Part shown: positions 13,384 to 21,264 of the stretch, one piece after another
Numbering within the stretch: position 1 is the first letter of the stretch
Layout: each line of letters begins with the position of its first letter
NCBI GenBank assembly: GCA_021298895.1
Contig: JAJTHK010000040.1
Coordinates: 1 to 41,812, forward strand
Length of the DNA stretch: 41,812 nt
DNA from: Luteolibacter sp.
GTDB lineage: Bacteria; Verrucomicrobiota; Verrucomicrobiia; Verrucomicrobiales; Akkermansiaceae
Direction of reading: 5' to 3'
The notes under the pieces: model-generated
The model's input: the letters and a program-made list of their open reading frames with translations, nothing else
Database searches by the model: none
What the model was told of the DNA's origin: nothing
Position numbers and translations under genes: made by a program

Positions 13384-14508
13384 TTATTTATTCAAAATCC
13401 CCCGAATAAACTCCGTAAAGAAAGCTTCACCTTCTGAGAGTTTCTCAATCTCAATGAACTCATCTTTGGTATGCGCTTGATGAATCGAGCCAGGGCCGAT
13501 GCAGATAGAGGGTAAACCTGAAGCAGAAAGATGGGCGGCATCAGAAAACCAAGGGGCACCATCTAGCTGGGTGCCTAGCGCGGTCGCGAGAAGTTTCTGG
13601 ATGTAGGGATTTTCCGCATCCGTCTCCATCGGTGGGTTTTCGTGGGCGTAAATGACATCGATGGGAAGGCGAAGCTCCGCGATCGTCTCACGAAGCAACT
13701 GGAGCGCACCTCCTGCATAGTAGAGCGATGGAGTTTGCCGAATGTCGATTTGAGCGGTAGCCAGGTTCGGGACGACGTTTGCCGCCAAGCCTCCGGAAAT
13801 GACGCCGATGTTCATGGTCGAGTGACCAAGAATATCGTGATCAAAAGAAGCAAGCTTTGGGGCAAGAGTTTCCTGTAGAGCGATGAGAGCTCGTGAGAGT
13901 TTGAGAATCGCATTATCTCCCTTTTCAGGTTGAGAGGAATGAACGGAAACACCGCTCGCAGTCAGGGTCGCCCAAACGGAGCCCTTCGTGATATTGACAA
14001 TCTTCATCGAGGTTGGTTCGCCAACAATCGCAAATGCATATTCCGCCGCGTGGTGTTCGGCGAAATGTTTGGAGCCATGTTGCGAGGCTTCTTCACCCAT
14101 GAACGCCACGAAATCGACCGCCACTGGAAGATCGCGGAGGATGGATTGGTTGTTTTTCAAACCCATCAGCATCGCCGCCATCGGGCCTTTGGTATCGGAT
14201 GCGCCACGACCCCAGATCTTTCCATCGCGGATTTCACCTGAGAAAGGATCGATAGTCATGTTATCAATTCCGACCGTATCCATGTGAGGCCCCAAAAGAA
14301 TCCGAGGCCGACCATCGAGCGGTGTAAAGCGGGCGATCAGGTTGGGTCTGCCTGGCTCGATTTCTTCAAGCGTGACCTCCGCTCCAATTCCCTCGAGCCA
14401 GATTTTTAGAAAATCCGCCATCCGCTGTTCACCTGCAACATCCGCCTGATCGGGCGAGGCATGGCTCGGGTTCACCGAGGGAATTTTGATGAGTTCTTGG
14501 AGAAGCAT
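13384..14508 (-). CDS. M20 family metallopeptidase (acetylornithine deacetylase/DapE-like)
   Basis: M20 enzymes are cytosolic two-zinc hydrolases that cleave acyl or peptide bonds, for example ArgE and DapE. In this 374-aa protein the metal and catalytic residues are in place: His75 and catalytic Asp77 in GPHMDTV, bridging Asp105 in GASDTKGPM, the Glu139-Glu140 pair in MGEEAS, a further ligand in VGEPTS (Glu164) and the last His346 in QAHTKDE. The lid domain lies at about 175-285. Substrate cannot be decided from sequence: ArgE, DapE or a carboxypeptidase are all possible, and no arginine or lysine gene is adjacent. It is convergent with the hydrolase gene and divergent from the TrhO-RluA gene. 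Confidence 0.9.
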   Translation of the reverse strand: MLLQELIKIPSVNPSHASPDQADVAGEQRMADFLKIWLEGIGAEVTLEEIEPGRPNLIARFTPLDGRPRILLGPHMDTVGIDNMTIDPFSGEIRDGKIWGRGASDTKGPMAAMLMGLKNNQSILRDLPVAVDFVAFMGEEASQHGSKHFAEHHAAEYAFAIVGEPTSMKIVNITKGSVWATLTASGVSVHSSQPEKGDNAILKLSRALIALQETLAPKLASFDHDILGHSTMNIGVISGGLAANVVPNLATAQIDIRQTPSLYYAGGALQLLRETIAELRLPIDVIYAHENPPMETDAENPYIQKLLATALGTQLDGAPWFSDAAHLSASGLPSICIGPGSIHQAHTKDEFIEIEKLSEGEAFFTEFIRGILNK

Positions 14509-14513
14509 GGAGG

Positions 14514-14548
14514 AAACTCTAAATTTTAAATTCTAAACTTCAAATCAC
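14514..14548. repeat. Heptanucleotide tract, 5 units
   Basis: Five 7-nt units in one phase (AAACTCT, AAATTTT, AAATTCT, AAACTTC, AAATCAC) start 5 nt upstream of the M20 gene's start codon. They share the AAAyTYn pattern seen in the other heptad tracts of this window. Confidence 0.7.
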
Positions 14549-14623
14549 AAGTTGAGGAATACTTGAGACAAGAGATTGGGGATTCTGCTTATTCGATCGC
14601 AACGGGATCAAAGACATTAGCCT

Positions 14624-14708
14624 GGCGGTCAGAGACCCCGGGAACATGGATTCAATTTTTTTGGCTGGGCGGTTGCAAACCGCCGCCACGGTTGGCAGAT
14701 TGCCCACC
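14624..14708. repeat. Cluster of three small palindromes with 3-nt loops
   Basis: Three units lie in the 205-nt M20/TrhO-RluA gap: a degenerate one at 14624-14640 (GGTC-AGA-GACC core), a perfect one at 14668-14684 (GGCGGTT-GCA-AACCGCC), and one at 14690-14708 (GGTTGGCA-GAT-TGCCCACC, one mismatch). The third ends 5 nt before the ATG of the next gene, where it could affect ribosome access. Confidence 0.75.
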
Positions 14709-14713
14709 TGAAC

Positions 14714-16504
14714 ATGATTGGAGAAAAGGTAACGAATTTGGCGGCTTATCGGTTTGTCGAGTTGTCTGGGCTGAAAGAGCTCCGGGAGGAGTTGCTGGCA
14801 TTATGTAAGGACGCGGGCTTAAAGGGGACGATTTTGTTGAGTGTGGAAGGGATCAATCTTTTCGTCGCGGGAGCGGAGCAGGGGGTGGATCAATTGATGG
14901 CTAGGTTGCGGCAGATTCGGGGTTTGGAAGATTTTGCGGGGAAAGTCAGCGTAAGCGATGATCAGCCATTCCGGCGGATGTTGGTTCGCATTAAGAAAGA
15001 GATTATTTCTTTCGGGATTGAAGGGGTAGTTCCAGGTAAACGGACTTCACCGAAGCTTTCCGCAAAGGAGTTGAAGCGGTGGTTGGATGAGGGTCGGAAA
15101 ATTACGTTGTTAGATACGCGCAACGATTATGAGGTGAAGTTGGGGACGTTTGAAGGAGCTATTGTTCCGGATATTCATACGTTCCGTGAATTTCCCAAGG
15201 CTGTTAGAGAACTTCCCGAGGAGATGAAGGATGAAACCATCGTGATGTTTTGCACAGGTGGAATTCGCTGTGAGAAAGCAGGTCCATTTATGGAGATGGA
15301 AGGTTTCAAGCATATCTATCAACTCGATGGCGGGATTTTGAAATATTTTGAGGAATGCGGAGGGGATCATTATCAAGGTGAGTGTTTTGTGTTTGATCAA
15401 CGCGTGGGCGTGGATCCGGCGTTGCAGGAAACAGATTCTGCGATGTGCTTTGTCTGCCAAGCTCCGCTAAAGGCTGAGGATCAAGAAGATCATCGATATA
15501 CGGAGAGCGTAAGTTGTCCGCATTGTTTTAAATCCGAACCTGAAAAAATGTCTCAGCGCATTGCCCAAGCGCAGGCGAGCTTGGATGAAGTGTGCCGGGT
15601 TTTACCGGGTTCAGTTCCTCAGGAAAACCGTAGGCCTGTGAATGTTGCGGCGAAGTATGACAAATGGACTTTATTAGATTTATTGGTGGAGCAGTTTCCG
15701 CAGATCAGTCGCGAGGAATGGGCACAGCGCTGCGCGGAGGGTCGGTTTGTGAGCTATGGTGGAAAAGTTCGATATGCGGAACATGTGGTTCGTGCGGGTG
15801 AACGGATTTTGCAGGTTTTCCCTCCTGCGGTGGAACCAGAGGTGGCGCGTGGGATTCGGATCCTGTGGGAGGATGAAGCTTTGGTGATGGTAGAAAAACC
15901 GGCGCCTTTACCGATGCATGCGAGCGGCCGTTATCATCGCAACACCTTGCAGTATTTGCTCAATCAAGTTTACGAGCCGAAGTTTTTGCGACCTGTGCAT
16001 CGTTTGGATGCGAACACTCGCGGCCTGGTTTTGTTTGCTCGCACCAGACATTTTTGCCGATTGCTGCAACAACAGTTTCTTAATGATAAGCTGGAGAAGA
16101 TTTACCGCGTCAAAGTTCAGGGAAGTCCTGAGTGGAATGAGAAAGTTTGTGAGTTTGCAATTTCAAAAGAGGTCGAAGGACCCGGGGGGCGTAGTGTGGA
16201 TGAAAAAGATGGATTATCGGCTCGCACGGAGTTCTCTGTGAAAGAACGTTGTGCTGATGCGACGACATGGCTTGAAGCGAAGCTGGGGAGCGGTCGGACC
16301 AATCAGATCCGTGTGCATCTTTGGGAACTGGGTTTTCCTGTGGTCGGCGATCCTTGTTATCTTCCCAACAAGCAGATGAGCGATAAGCAAACTTTGGAAG
16401 TGGGCGATCCTGCTATGGAGCTTGAGGCATGGAAACTGAGTTTCACGCATCCGATTTCAGGTAAGCGCATGATTTTCGAAAATGGCAAAGCCCTACAAGA
16501 ATGA
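14714..16504 (+). CDS. Fusion: TrhO-type tRNA U34 hydroxylase (rhodanese) plus RluA-type pseudouridine synthase
   Basis: The 596-aa product joins two RNA-modification enzymes. Residues 1-275 match TrhO (YceA), which makes 5-hydroxyuridine at tRNA position 34: an N-terminal acylphosphatase-like part, a rhodanese domain with active-site Cys180 in FCTGGIRCEKAG, and a Cys cluster (C245, C248, C268, C271). Residues about 315-365 look like an S4 RNA-binding domain, and 380-590 an RluA catalytic domain with HRLDANTRG (catalytic Asp432) and the GRTNQIRVHL motif. The linker (275-315) is short and no frameshift is visible, so it appears to be one protein. It overlaps tilS by 4 nt (ATGA), suggesting translational coupling of RNA-modification genes. 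The pseudouridine target (rRNA or tRNA) cannot be read from sequence. Confidence 0.9.
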   Translation: MIGEKVTNLAAYRFVELSGLKELREELLALCKDAGLKGTILLSVEGINLFVAGAEQGVDQLMARLRQIRGLEDFAGKVSVSDDQPFRRMLVRIKKEIISFGIEGVVPGKRTSPKLSAKELKRWLDEGRKITLLDTRNDYEVKLGTFEGAIVPDIHTFREFPKAVRELPEEMKDETIVMFCTGGIRCEKAGPFMEMEGFKHIYQLDGGILKYFEECGGDHYQGECFVFDQRVGVDPALQETDSAMCFVCQAPLKAEDQEDHRYTESVSCPHCFKSEPEKMSQRIAQAQASLDEVCRVLPGSVPQENRRPVNVAAKYDKWTLLDLLVEQFPQISREEWAQRCAEGRFVSYGGKVRYAEHVVRAGERILQVFPPAVEPEVARGIRILWEDEALVMVEKPAPLPMHASGRYHRNTLQYLLNQVYEPKFLRPVHRLDANTRGLVLFARTRHFCRLLQQQFLNDKLEKIYRVKVQGSPEWNEKVCEFAISKEVEGPGGRSVDEKDGLSARTEFSVKERCADATTWLEAKLGSGRTNQIRVHLWELGFPVVGDPCYLPNKQMSDKQTLEVGDPAMELEAWKLSFTHPISGKRMIFENGKALQE

Positions 16505-17445
16505 ACCTTCCGTGGATTTATCAGGCGTCTAAGCAGAAGAAACTCATGGTAGGAGTTTCCGGTGGATTGGATTCCATGGCATTGCTTCATTTGTTGCATG
16601 ATGCGAGATTTAAAAATGTGGTGGTATGCCATCTCGATCATGGATTGAGAGGAAAGGAATCTGCAGGCGACGCGCAGTTTGTGAAACGTGTTGGCAAGCA
16701 ACTGGGTTATGAAGTCATCGCTGCGAAAATGAATCTGCGTGAGAAGATGAAACAGTCTGGAATCTCGTTAGAAACAGCGGGCAGAGAAGCTAGGCATGAG
16801 TTTTTTTCCGCATGCGGTAAGCAACATCGCTGCAAGGTTTTGTTGCTCGCTCATCATGCGGATGATCAGGCGGAGACGATTTTATGGAATTTACTCAGAG
16901 GTTCGTTGGGTTGTCGTGGGATGAGTGAGGTGACAGAGATGAAAATGGGTGGGAGAGAGATTTTCGTGGTTCGTCCATTGTTAGAAATCCGAAAATCTGA
17001 TCTCAAATCATGGATGCTGGAGCGGAAATTAAGCTGGCGAGAAGATGCAACCAATGCGGTGAACGATGTGGTGCGGAATCGTTTGAGAAACGAAGCGATC
17101 CCGTTGCTGGATGAAATCGCCAAGCGTGACATCACACCGAACTTGCTGCGCGCAGCGGAAATCGATAGCGAATGGCGGGAACTGTTGGATTGGAGTATTT
17201 GCGCAGCTGCTGCGATCGATCCGCAAGGTCGCTTGCACACAGGTGCTTTGAAAGAATTGCCTGCGGTTTTATCCCGTGCGGTGATTGCGGATTATTTAAA
17301 GAGGAAGCAGATCGAGAATTTGGATTGGCGCTTGTTGGAGCGATGCTTGGAACTGCTTGATGTGGAAAAGGCCGCCAGCGTAAATCTCCCAGGTGGACGT
17401 CGTTTGAGGAGGAAAGCGGGTAGGATTTTTGTTGAAGAAAGCTAG
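16501..17445 (+). CDS. tilS: tRNA(Ile)-lysidine synthase
   Basis: TilS ligates lysine to C34 of the CAU-anticodon tRNA-Ile, changing it from Met to Ile decoding, and is essential in most bacteria. The 314-aa protein starts with the N-type ATP-pyrophosphatase P-loop VGVSGGLDSMALLHLL and has the later motifs CHLDHGLRGKES and LAHHADDQAETILWNLLRGS. It is shorter than E. coli TilS (about 430 aa) and appears to have a reduced C-terminal region. Its ATG overlaps the upstream stop codon. Confidence 0.94.
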   Translation: MNLPWIYQASKQKKLMVGVSGGLDSMALLHLLHDARFKNVVVCHLDHGLRGKESAGDAQFVKRVGKQLGYEVIAAKMNLREKMKQSGISLETAGREARHEFFSACGKQHRCKVLLLAHHADDQAETILWNLLRGSLGCRGMSEVTEMKMGGREIFVVRPLLEIRKSDLKSWMLERKLSWREDATNAVNDVVRNRLRNEAIPLLDEIAKRDITPNLLRAAEIDSEWRELLDWSICAAAAIDPQGRLHTGALKELPAVLSRAVIADYLKRKQIENLDWRLLERCLELLDVEKAASVNLPGGRRLRRKAGRIFVEES

Positions 17446-17455
17446 ATGTCTAAAT

Positions 17456-17604
17456 CGCCGGAGGCTTTGGACTGCAGCAATCATTTGCAGCTCTAAGAGT
17501 TCGTGCGTTTATACAAAGCTGCAGGTAGTTGCCTCGCATGCCGTGGATAACGCATCCCCTTAAATGCTGGGAATAAGAATCCCAGCAGTCCAAAGCCTGC
17601 GGCG
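17456..17604. mobile_element. MITE-like element with 20-bp terminal inverted repeats
   Basis: CGCCGGAGGCTTTGGACTGC at 17456-17475 is inverted at 17585-17604 with 19 of 20 matches. The 149-bp element codes for nothing. Inside are further hairpins, for example GCTGGGA/TCCCAGC at 17566-17586, so the transcript would fold into a branched structure. It begins 10 nt after the tilS stop codon. No target-site duplication was clear, and no second full copy is in the window. Confidence 0.7.
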
Positions 17605-17654
17605 CCAAAACCCTGAGCTTGCAATGTCACCAGAATTTGATCCAAATTCTTACC

Positions 17655-17858
17655 GTGTCAGAAACTGAGTCATCGAATGAAAAAGCGCGGCGCTGGGGGG
17701 CATTTGTCTGCCCTGATTGTCGATTCTTGTTTCGTATCCCAGGCGATCACGATGGACTCGGAATCGTATGTCCCTCATGCCGACGCATGTTGCGGATCCC
17801 AAAAGACGGGGATGCTGTCTCGCCGCTGATCAAGCCAATCAAGAGGATCCGAGGGTGA
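17655..17858 (+). CDS. Small zinc-ribbon protein of unknown function
   Basis: The 67-residue product (GTG start) has two CxxC knuckles, CPDC and CPSC, separated by about 20 residues (RFLFRIPGDHDGLGIV), consistent with one zinc ribbon, and the internal repeat LFRIPGDHDG / MLRIPKDGDA. An ATG at 17619 would add 12 residues, but the GTG start gives the more typical short acidic N-terminus. I do not recognise the family; similar ribbons occur at the N-termini of larger Verrucomicrobia proteins, so it could be a truncated one. Confidence 0.5.
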   Translation: MSETESSNEKARRWGAFVCPDCRFLFRIPGDHDGLGIVCPSCRRMLRIPKDGDAVSPLIKPIKRIRG

Positions 17859-17870
17859 ATTGAAATTCTA

Positions 17871-17974
17871 ACAAATCAACAATCAAAAATCGTCAATCAT
17901 CAATCGGAAATCAATTCGTGAAAGGCACGATTTGGCATTCCGATTTGATTGGCGATTGACGATTGATAATTTTT
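17871..17974. repeat. Two heptanucleotide tracts in inverted orientation
   Basis: Six heptads ending in AATC (ACAAATC, AACAATC, AAAAATC, GTCAATC, ATCAATC, GGAAATC) fill 17871-17912. About 34 nt further, GATTGGC, GATTGAC, GATTGAT and AATTTTT (17947-17974) repeat the same text on the other strand. The two arms can pair imperfectly. They fill most of the gap between the zinc-ribbon gene and the convergent NHL gene. Confidence 0.75.
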
Positions 17975-18005
17975 GAATGAAGAGAAAGGGACAGGATTGT
18001 CCCTT
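17975..18005 (-). terminator. Probable terminator of the NHL-repeat gene
   Basis: On the minus strand AAGGGACA and TGTCCCTT form a perfect 8-bp stem with a 4-nt loop, followed by the T-rich TCTCTTCATTC. It lies 5 nt past the stop codon of the minus-strand NHL gene. Confidence 0.6.
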
Positions 18006-18009
18006 CTCC

Positions 18010-18957
18010 TTATTTCTTAACGTCCCAACGGAGGATACGGCCCCATTTGTTCCACTCGGTGGTGACGACGTTGCCGTCTTTGTCGAAAGTGACGCCGTGA
18101 GGTGATGTGGTGATACCTTCGCGCCATGCTTCAGGATTGACGTTGTTGGTGTTGAATTCTTTCGGGTTGTCGTTAGGGCCTAATACTTTGAGGACTTTGC
18201 CTTCTTTATCGAGGATGGTGACGCCGCTGGCGAGTTGGGCGACGGCGACGAGATCGCCATGGAAATCAACGGTGCAAGGTTTCGGAACTTTTTCAGCATA
18301 TACGCCGATGAATGTGCCATCGAGATTGAGGTGAATGAGGCGGTCGTTGGTGCGATCGCAAACGAGAACGCGGACAGGGTCGAAGCGATAGTCGAAGGCG
18401 AATTTATGAGCAGTTTTCAAATTGTATGGCTCGGCTTTGCCTGCGGTGGTGGATTTGAATTTTCCTTCTTTGTCGAAGATGAGGATGCGATCGGATGCGT
18501 AGCCATCGATTAGCCAGATGTCGCCGTTCGGTGCGCGGTCGGCGTGAGTGAGGGCAAATTTTTTGCCTACTTCTTCGGGAATTGCGGTCATCGGGATTTC
18601 CATAAGAATTTCACCTTCTGTGGAAAGTTTGAGGAAAGCGGATTTTTCATCTTTTAAGCAAGCGGCGTAGATGATGTCTTTGCCGTCTTCTTGGACCATG
18701 GTAAAACCGTGGTGGTTGTTGCGGGCGTTTGGGAGGTTGCGGAGGTATTTGCCTTCGTGTGAGTAAACTTGAATGCCGCTTTTTTCTCCACCGACGATGG
18801 ATACGTAAAAATTGCCTTTTGAATCAACATCGATTTCACCGTGTGAATCGCCGACGTGGGCGAGTCCTTCTGGAGCTTTCAGCCAGTCTTTGTGGTGTTC
18901 GAATTCGTGGGCGGTGGCAGCGGTTATCAGTGCGGCGAGCAGTAGGATTGGTTTCAT
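18010..18957 (-). CDS. Secreted NHL-repeat (six-bladed beta-propeller) protein
   Basis: The 315-aa product begins with a signal peptide (MKPILLLAALITAATA) and then repeats blade-like motifs of the NHL type, such as GEIDVDSKGNFYVSIVGG, DRAPNGDIWLIDGYASDRILIFDKEGKF, VRVLVCDRTNDRLIHLNLDGTF and HGVTFDKDGNVVTTEW. Such propellers bind ligands or, in some families, act as lyases; no catalytic signature is clear here. It probably acts in the periplasm or outside the cell. The segment between this gene and the upstream fur-like gene consists almost wholly of heptanucleotide repeats. Confidence 0.8.
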   Translation of the reverse strand: MKPILLLAALITAATAHEFEHHKDWLKAPEGLAHVGDSHGEIDVDSKGNFYVSIVGGEKSGIQVYSHEGKYLRNLPNARNNHHGFTMVQEDGKDIIYAACLKDEKSAFLKLSTEGEILMEIPMTAIPEEVGKKFALTHADRAPNGDIWLIDGYASDRILIFDKEGKFKSTTAGKAEPYNLKTAHKFAFDYRFDPVRVLVCDRTNDRLIHLNLDGTFIGVYAEKVPKPCTVDFHGDLVAVAQLASGVTILDKEGKVLKVLGPNDNPKEFNTNNVNPEAWREGITTSPHGVTFDKDGNVVTTEWNKWGRILRWDVKK

Positions 18958-18970
18958 GTTTTTAAAAAAG

Positions 18971-19124
18971 TTCTTGGTTCTTAGTTTTTGGTTCGTGGTT
19001 CGTGGTTCGTTGTTCGTTGTTCTTAGTTCTTAGTTCTTAGTTCTTAGTTCTTAGTTCTTAGTTCTTAGTTCTTAGTTCAAATTTGAAATTTGAAATTTGA
19101 AATTTGAAATTTGAAATTTGAAAT
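18971..19124. repeat. Heptanucleotide array, exactly 22 units
   Basis: The 154 bp divide without remainder into 22 heptads in one phase: seven varied units (TTCTTGG, TTCTTAG, TTTTTGG, TTCGTGG twice, TTCGTTG twice), then TTCTTAG eight times, TTCAAAT once and TTGAAAT six times. The last unit abuts the stop codon of the fur-like gene at 19125, and the first lies 13 nt from the start codon of the NHL gene. Repeats this uniform are prone to slippage, so unit number may vary between strains. Confidence 0.95.
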
Positions 19125-19550
19125 TTAAGCGCAGCGTGGGCAGGTGCCGAAGAATTCGAGTTCATGATACAGGCCTTGGTAGCCAGTTTTTTCGCGAATT
19201 TCATTTTCGAGATTATGAACTGGGCAAGGGGCTTGAATTGCTTCGATTTTGCCGCAGCCCGTGCAGATCAGGTAATCGCTGTGTTTTCCGGGTTGGAGTA
19301 GGGTAAAATAGGCGGCGCGTTCGTGGAGGCCGAGTCGACGGATAATGGCGTGTTCGGTGAGGCGCTGGAGCAAACGATAAACTGTGGCTTTATCGCAAAG
19401 GCCAGTAAGGCGCTTTGATGTGGAGAGTTCGGCGAGGGTCATGGGGCGGGGATTCTCCATGAGGGTTAAAATCAATTCCTCCAATGCCTTTGTTCGGCGC
19501 AGGCCGAGGTCTCGGCAGCGCGCGATGACTTGTTTGAGAGGGGTTTCCAT
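19125..19550 (-). CDS. Fur family transcriptional regulator (Fur/Zur/PerR-like)
   Basis: Fur proteins are dimeric, metal-sensing DNA-binding repressors. The 141-aa product has an N-terminal winged helix (about residues 10-85, with LRRTKALEELILTLMENPRPMTLAEL and DKATVYRLLQRLTEHAIIRRL) and a C-terminal metal/dimerisation domain with a structural zinc site made of CTGC and the terminal CPRC. The usual HHDH-type sensing motif is reduced to HSDYLICTGCG, so metal specificity is uncertain. Target genes are not evident nearby; the type B L31 gene in this window belongs to a class that Zur controls in other bacteria, but that link is only a suggestion. Confidence 0.88.
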   Translation of the reverse strand: METPLKQVIARCRDLGLRRTKALEELILTLMENPRPMTLAELSTSKRLTGLCDKATVYRLLQRLTEHAIIRRLGLHERAAYFTLLQPGKHSDYLICTGCGKIEAIQAPCPVHNLENEIREKTGYQGLYHELEFFGTCPRCA

Positions 19551-19590
19551 GGATGAAGGTAAAATTTTGGATGCGGGAAAGAATATGGAT

Positions 19591-19607
19591 GCGGGCAGGA
19601 TGCCCGC
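19591..19607. repeat. Small palindrome with 3-nt loop next to the ruvB stop
   Basis: GCGGGCA-GGA-TGCCCGC is a perfect 7-bp stem with a 3-nt loop, followed by GCTCCC. It lies 8 nt beyond the ruvB stop codon and belongs to the palindrome family seen at 14668, 22901, 23318 and 23385. It could also act as a weak 3' stabilising hairpin for ruvB. Confidence 0.75.
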
Positions 19608-19615
19608 GCTCCCCT

Positions 19616-20647
19616 TTAAAAGAGTTTTGTCTGTGGATCTTCAGGTTTCAAGGATGGAACGGGGGCGCCGATTTTTTCATAGGCGGCGGGCATGGCGGTG
19701 CGGCCGCGCGGGGTGCGCTGGATGAAGCCTTGCATGATAAGGAAAGGCTCATGGACTTCTTCTAGGGTGGCGGCGTCTTCCCCTACAGCGACTGCCAAGG
19801 AGTTCAAACCAACTGGGCCGCCGCCAAATTTATAGATCATGGCTTCGAGCAGGCGTTTGTCCATTTCATCGAGTCCATCAGAATCGATCTCAATCATGGC
19901 GAGCGCGGCAGCTGCGTTGGCTTGATCGATGATGCCTTTGCCACGGACTTGAGCGAAGTCGCGGACCCAACGCAGTAGAGCATTGGCAACGCGGGGCGTG
20001 CCTCGGGAACGGGAAGCGATTTCGAGAGCACCTGCGCGATGGATTTCAGTTTCTAACAATCCGGCAGAGCGTTCGATGATGTCGGCAAGTTCTTCGCGGT
20101 TGTAGTAATCGAGTCGGTTGATCAAACCGAAGCGCGAGCGCAGCGGAGCGGTGAGCATGCCGGAGCGTGTGGTGGCGCCGACGAGGGTGAAGCGCGGGAG
20201 GTTGATCTGGATGGAGCGAGCGGATGGGCCGGAGTCGATGATGATATCGAGACGGTAATCCTCCATCGCGGGGTAGAGGTATTCTTCGATCGCGGGGTGG
20301 AGGCGATGGATTTCATCGATGAACAAGACGTCGCCTTTCTGGATGTTGGTGAGGATGCCTGCGAGATCTCCGGCTTTTTCGATTTGTGGGCCAGAGGTGG
20401 TGTGCATCTGGGTGCCAGCGGCCTTGGCGATGAGGTTGGCGAGGGTGGTTTTTCCAAGACCCGGAGGACCGGAGAGGAGGACATGGTCGAGGACATCACC
20501 GCGTTGTTTCGCAGCTTCCAACATGAGGAGGATGCGATCCTTGACTTTTTCCTGCCCGATGAATTCCGAAAACGCAGGGGGGCGCAGTGAGACGTCAAAA
20601 GGCGTCGGCGGCGCTGCCGTGGTTTGTTGGTAGAAGTTCTCGGACAT
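19616..20647 (-). CDS. ruvB: Holliday junction branch migration ATPase RuvB
   Basis: RuvB forms hexameric rings that, with RuvA, drive branch migration of Holliday junctions. The 343-aa protein is of usual length, with Walker [10 protein letters not shown], Walker [11 protein letters not shown], sensor 1 [11 protein letters not shown], the arginine-finger region [14 protein letters not shown], and the C-terminal winged helix. RuvA and RuvC are not in this window. It is divergent from the secreted-protein unit at 20767 and lies 65 nt upstream of the fur-like gene on the same strand. Confidence 0.97.
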   Translation of the reverse strand: MSENFYQQTTAAPPTPFDVSLRPPAFSEFIGQEKVKDRILLMLEAAKQRGDVLDHVLLSGPPGLGKTTLANLIAKAAGTQMHTTSGPQIEKAGDLAGILTNIQKGDVLFIDEIHRLHPAIEEYLYPAMEDYRLDIIIDSGPSARSIQINLPRFTLVGATTRSGMLTAPLRSRFGLINRLDYYNREELADIIERSAGLLETEIHRAGALEIASRSRGTPRVANALLRWVRDFAQVRGKGIIDQANAAAALAMIEIDSDGLDEMDKRLLEAMIYKFGGGPVGLNSLAVAVGEDAATLEEVHEPFLIMQGFIQRTPRGRTAMPAAYEKIGAPVPSLKPEDPQTKLF

Positions 20648-20766
20648 GGGGTCGGACTGGATGTTAAAATGCTTAAAATATCAAATGCTGAAAGAACAAT
20701 GTGTTGGATTGGTGGATTTTTGGCTCGCCTGTGGGGGTGGTATCGACCTCATCATCATGTGTTGAA

Positions 20767-21261
20767 ATGAAGCTGCTGTTAATAAATTGCCTGTTTTGCA
20801 TGTCATTGCCTGTGCTGGCAGGGGATTTTGATGGTTGGTATTTCAAGTTTCTCTCTGTGGAGCGCAAAATCGCGGGCGAAACGCGATCTGAGCATGGGAA
20901 GGTGGTGGGTGCATTCACAGGCACGGCATCTGGGGAGATCTCGGCCGATGGCAGATCGTTTACTGAGAAATTTGAGTATCTCTACATGCCGGAGGAGCAT
21001 CATGTGAAAGAGAAGCTGCTTTGGATAAAAGGCGAAGATGGGGTTTTTAGGGCAACGGCTGAATTACCAGACGGGAATAAATTTTTCTGCGAGTTAACCG
21101 TGAAGGATGAAAATCATTACCAATTGAAAACGACTTTTGAAGATGGCAGGACTTGTGAGACCAATGCGGAGCTAAAAGAAGACGGTGTTCTGCATGCGGT
21201 CGATACGGCGAAAGACGAAGAGGGAAATATTATTTTCACCCTGAAATACACGAAAACATAG
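20767..21261 (+). CDS. Secreted protein of unknown function
   Basis: The 164-aa product begins with a signal peptide (MKLLLINCLFCMSLPVLAGDF); the ATG at 20767 was chosen over an upstream in-frame start for this reason. The mature part is rich in beta strands (for example FSVERKIAGETRS-like, GTASGEISADGRSFTEKFEYLY, RATAELPDGNKFFCELTVKD), a pattern of a single lipocalin-like or DUF beta-barrel, but I recognise no named family. It ends 3 nt before the next gene, so the two are almost certainly co-transcribed and may act together. Confidence 0.7.
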   Translation: MKLLLINCLFCMSLPVLAGDFDGWYFKFLSVERKIAGETRSEHGKVVGAFTGTASGEISADGRSFTEKFEYLYMPEEHHVKEKLLWIKGEDGVFRATAELPDGNKFFCELTVKDENHYQLKTTFEDGRTCETNAELKEDGVLHAVDTAKDEEGNIIFTLKYTKT

Positions 21262-21264
21262 TAA

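Noticed and set aside
14563-14808. 81-aa reading frame before and within the TrhO-RluA gene
   Set aside because: It runs through the palindrome cluster and overlaps the start of a well-supported gene in another frame; no family pattern.
17871-17974. CRISPR array
   Set aside because: The repeats are 7 nt long, without 20-50 nt spacers, and no cas gene is in the window.
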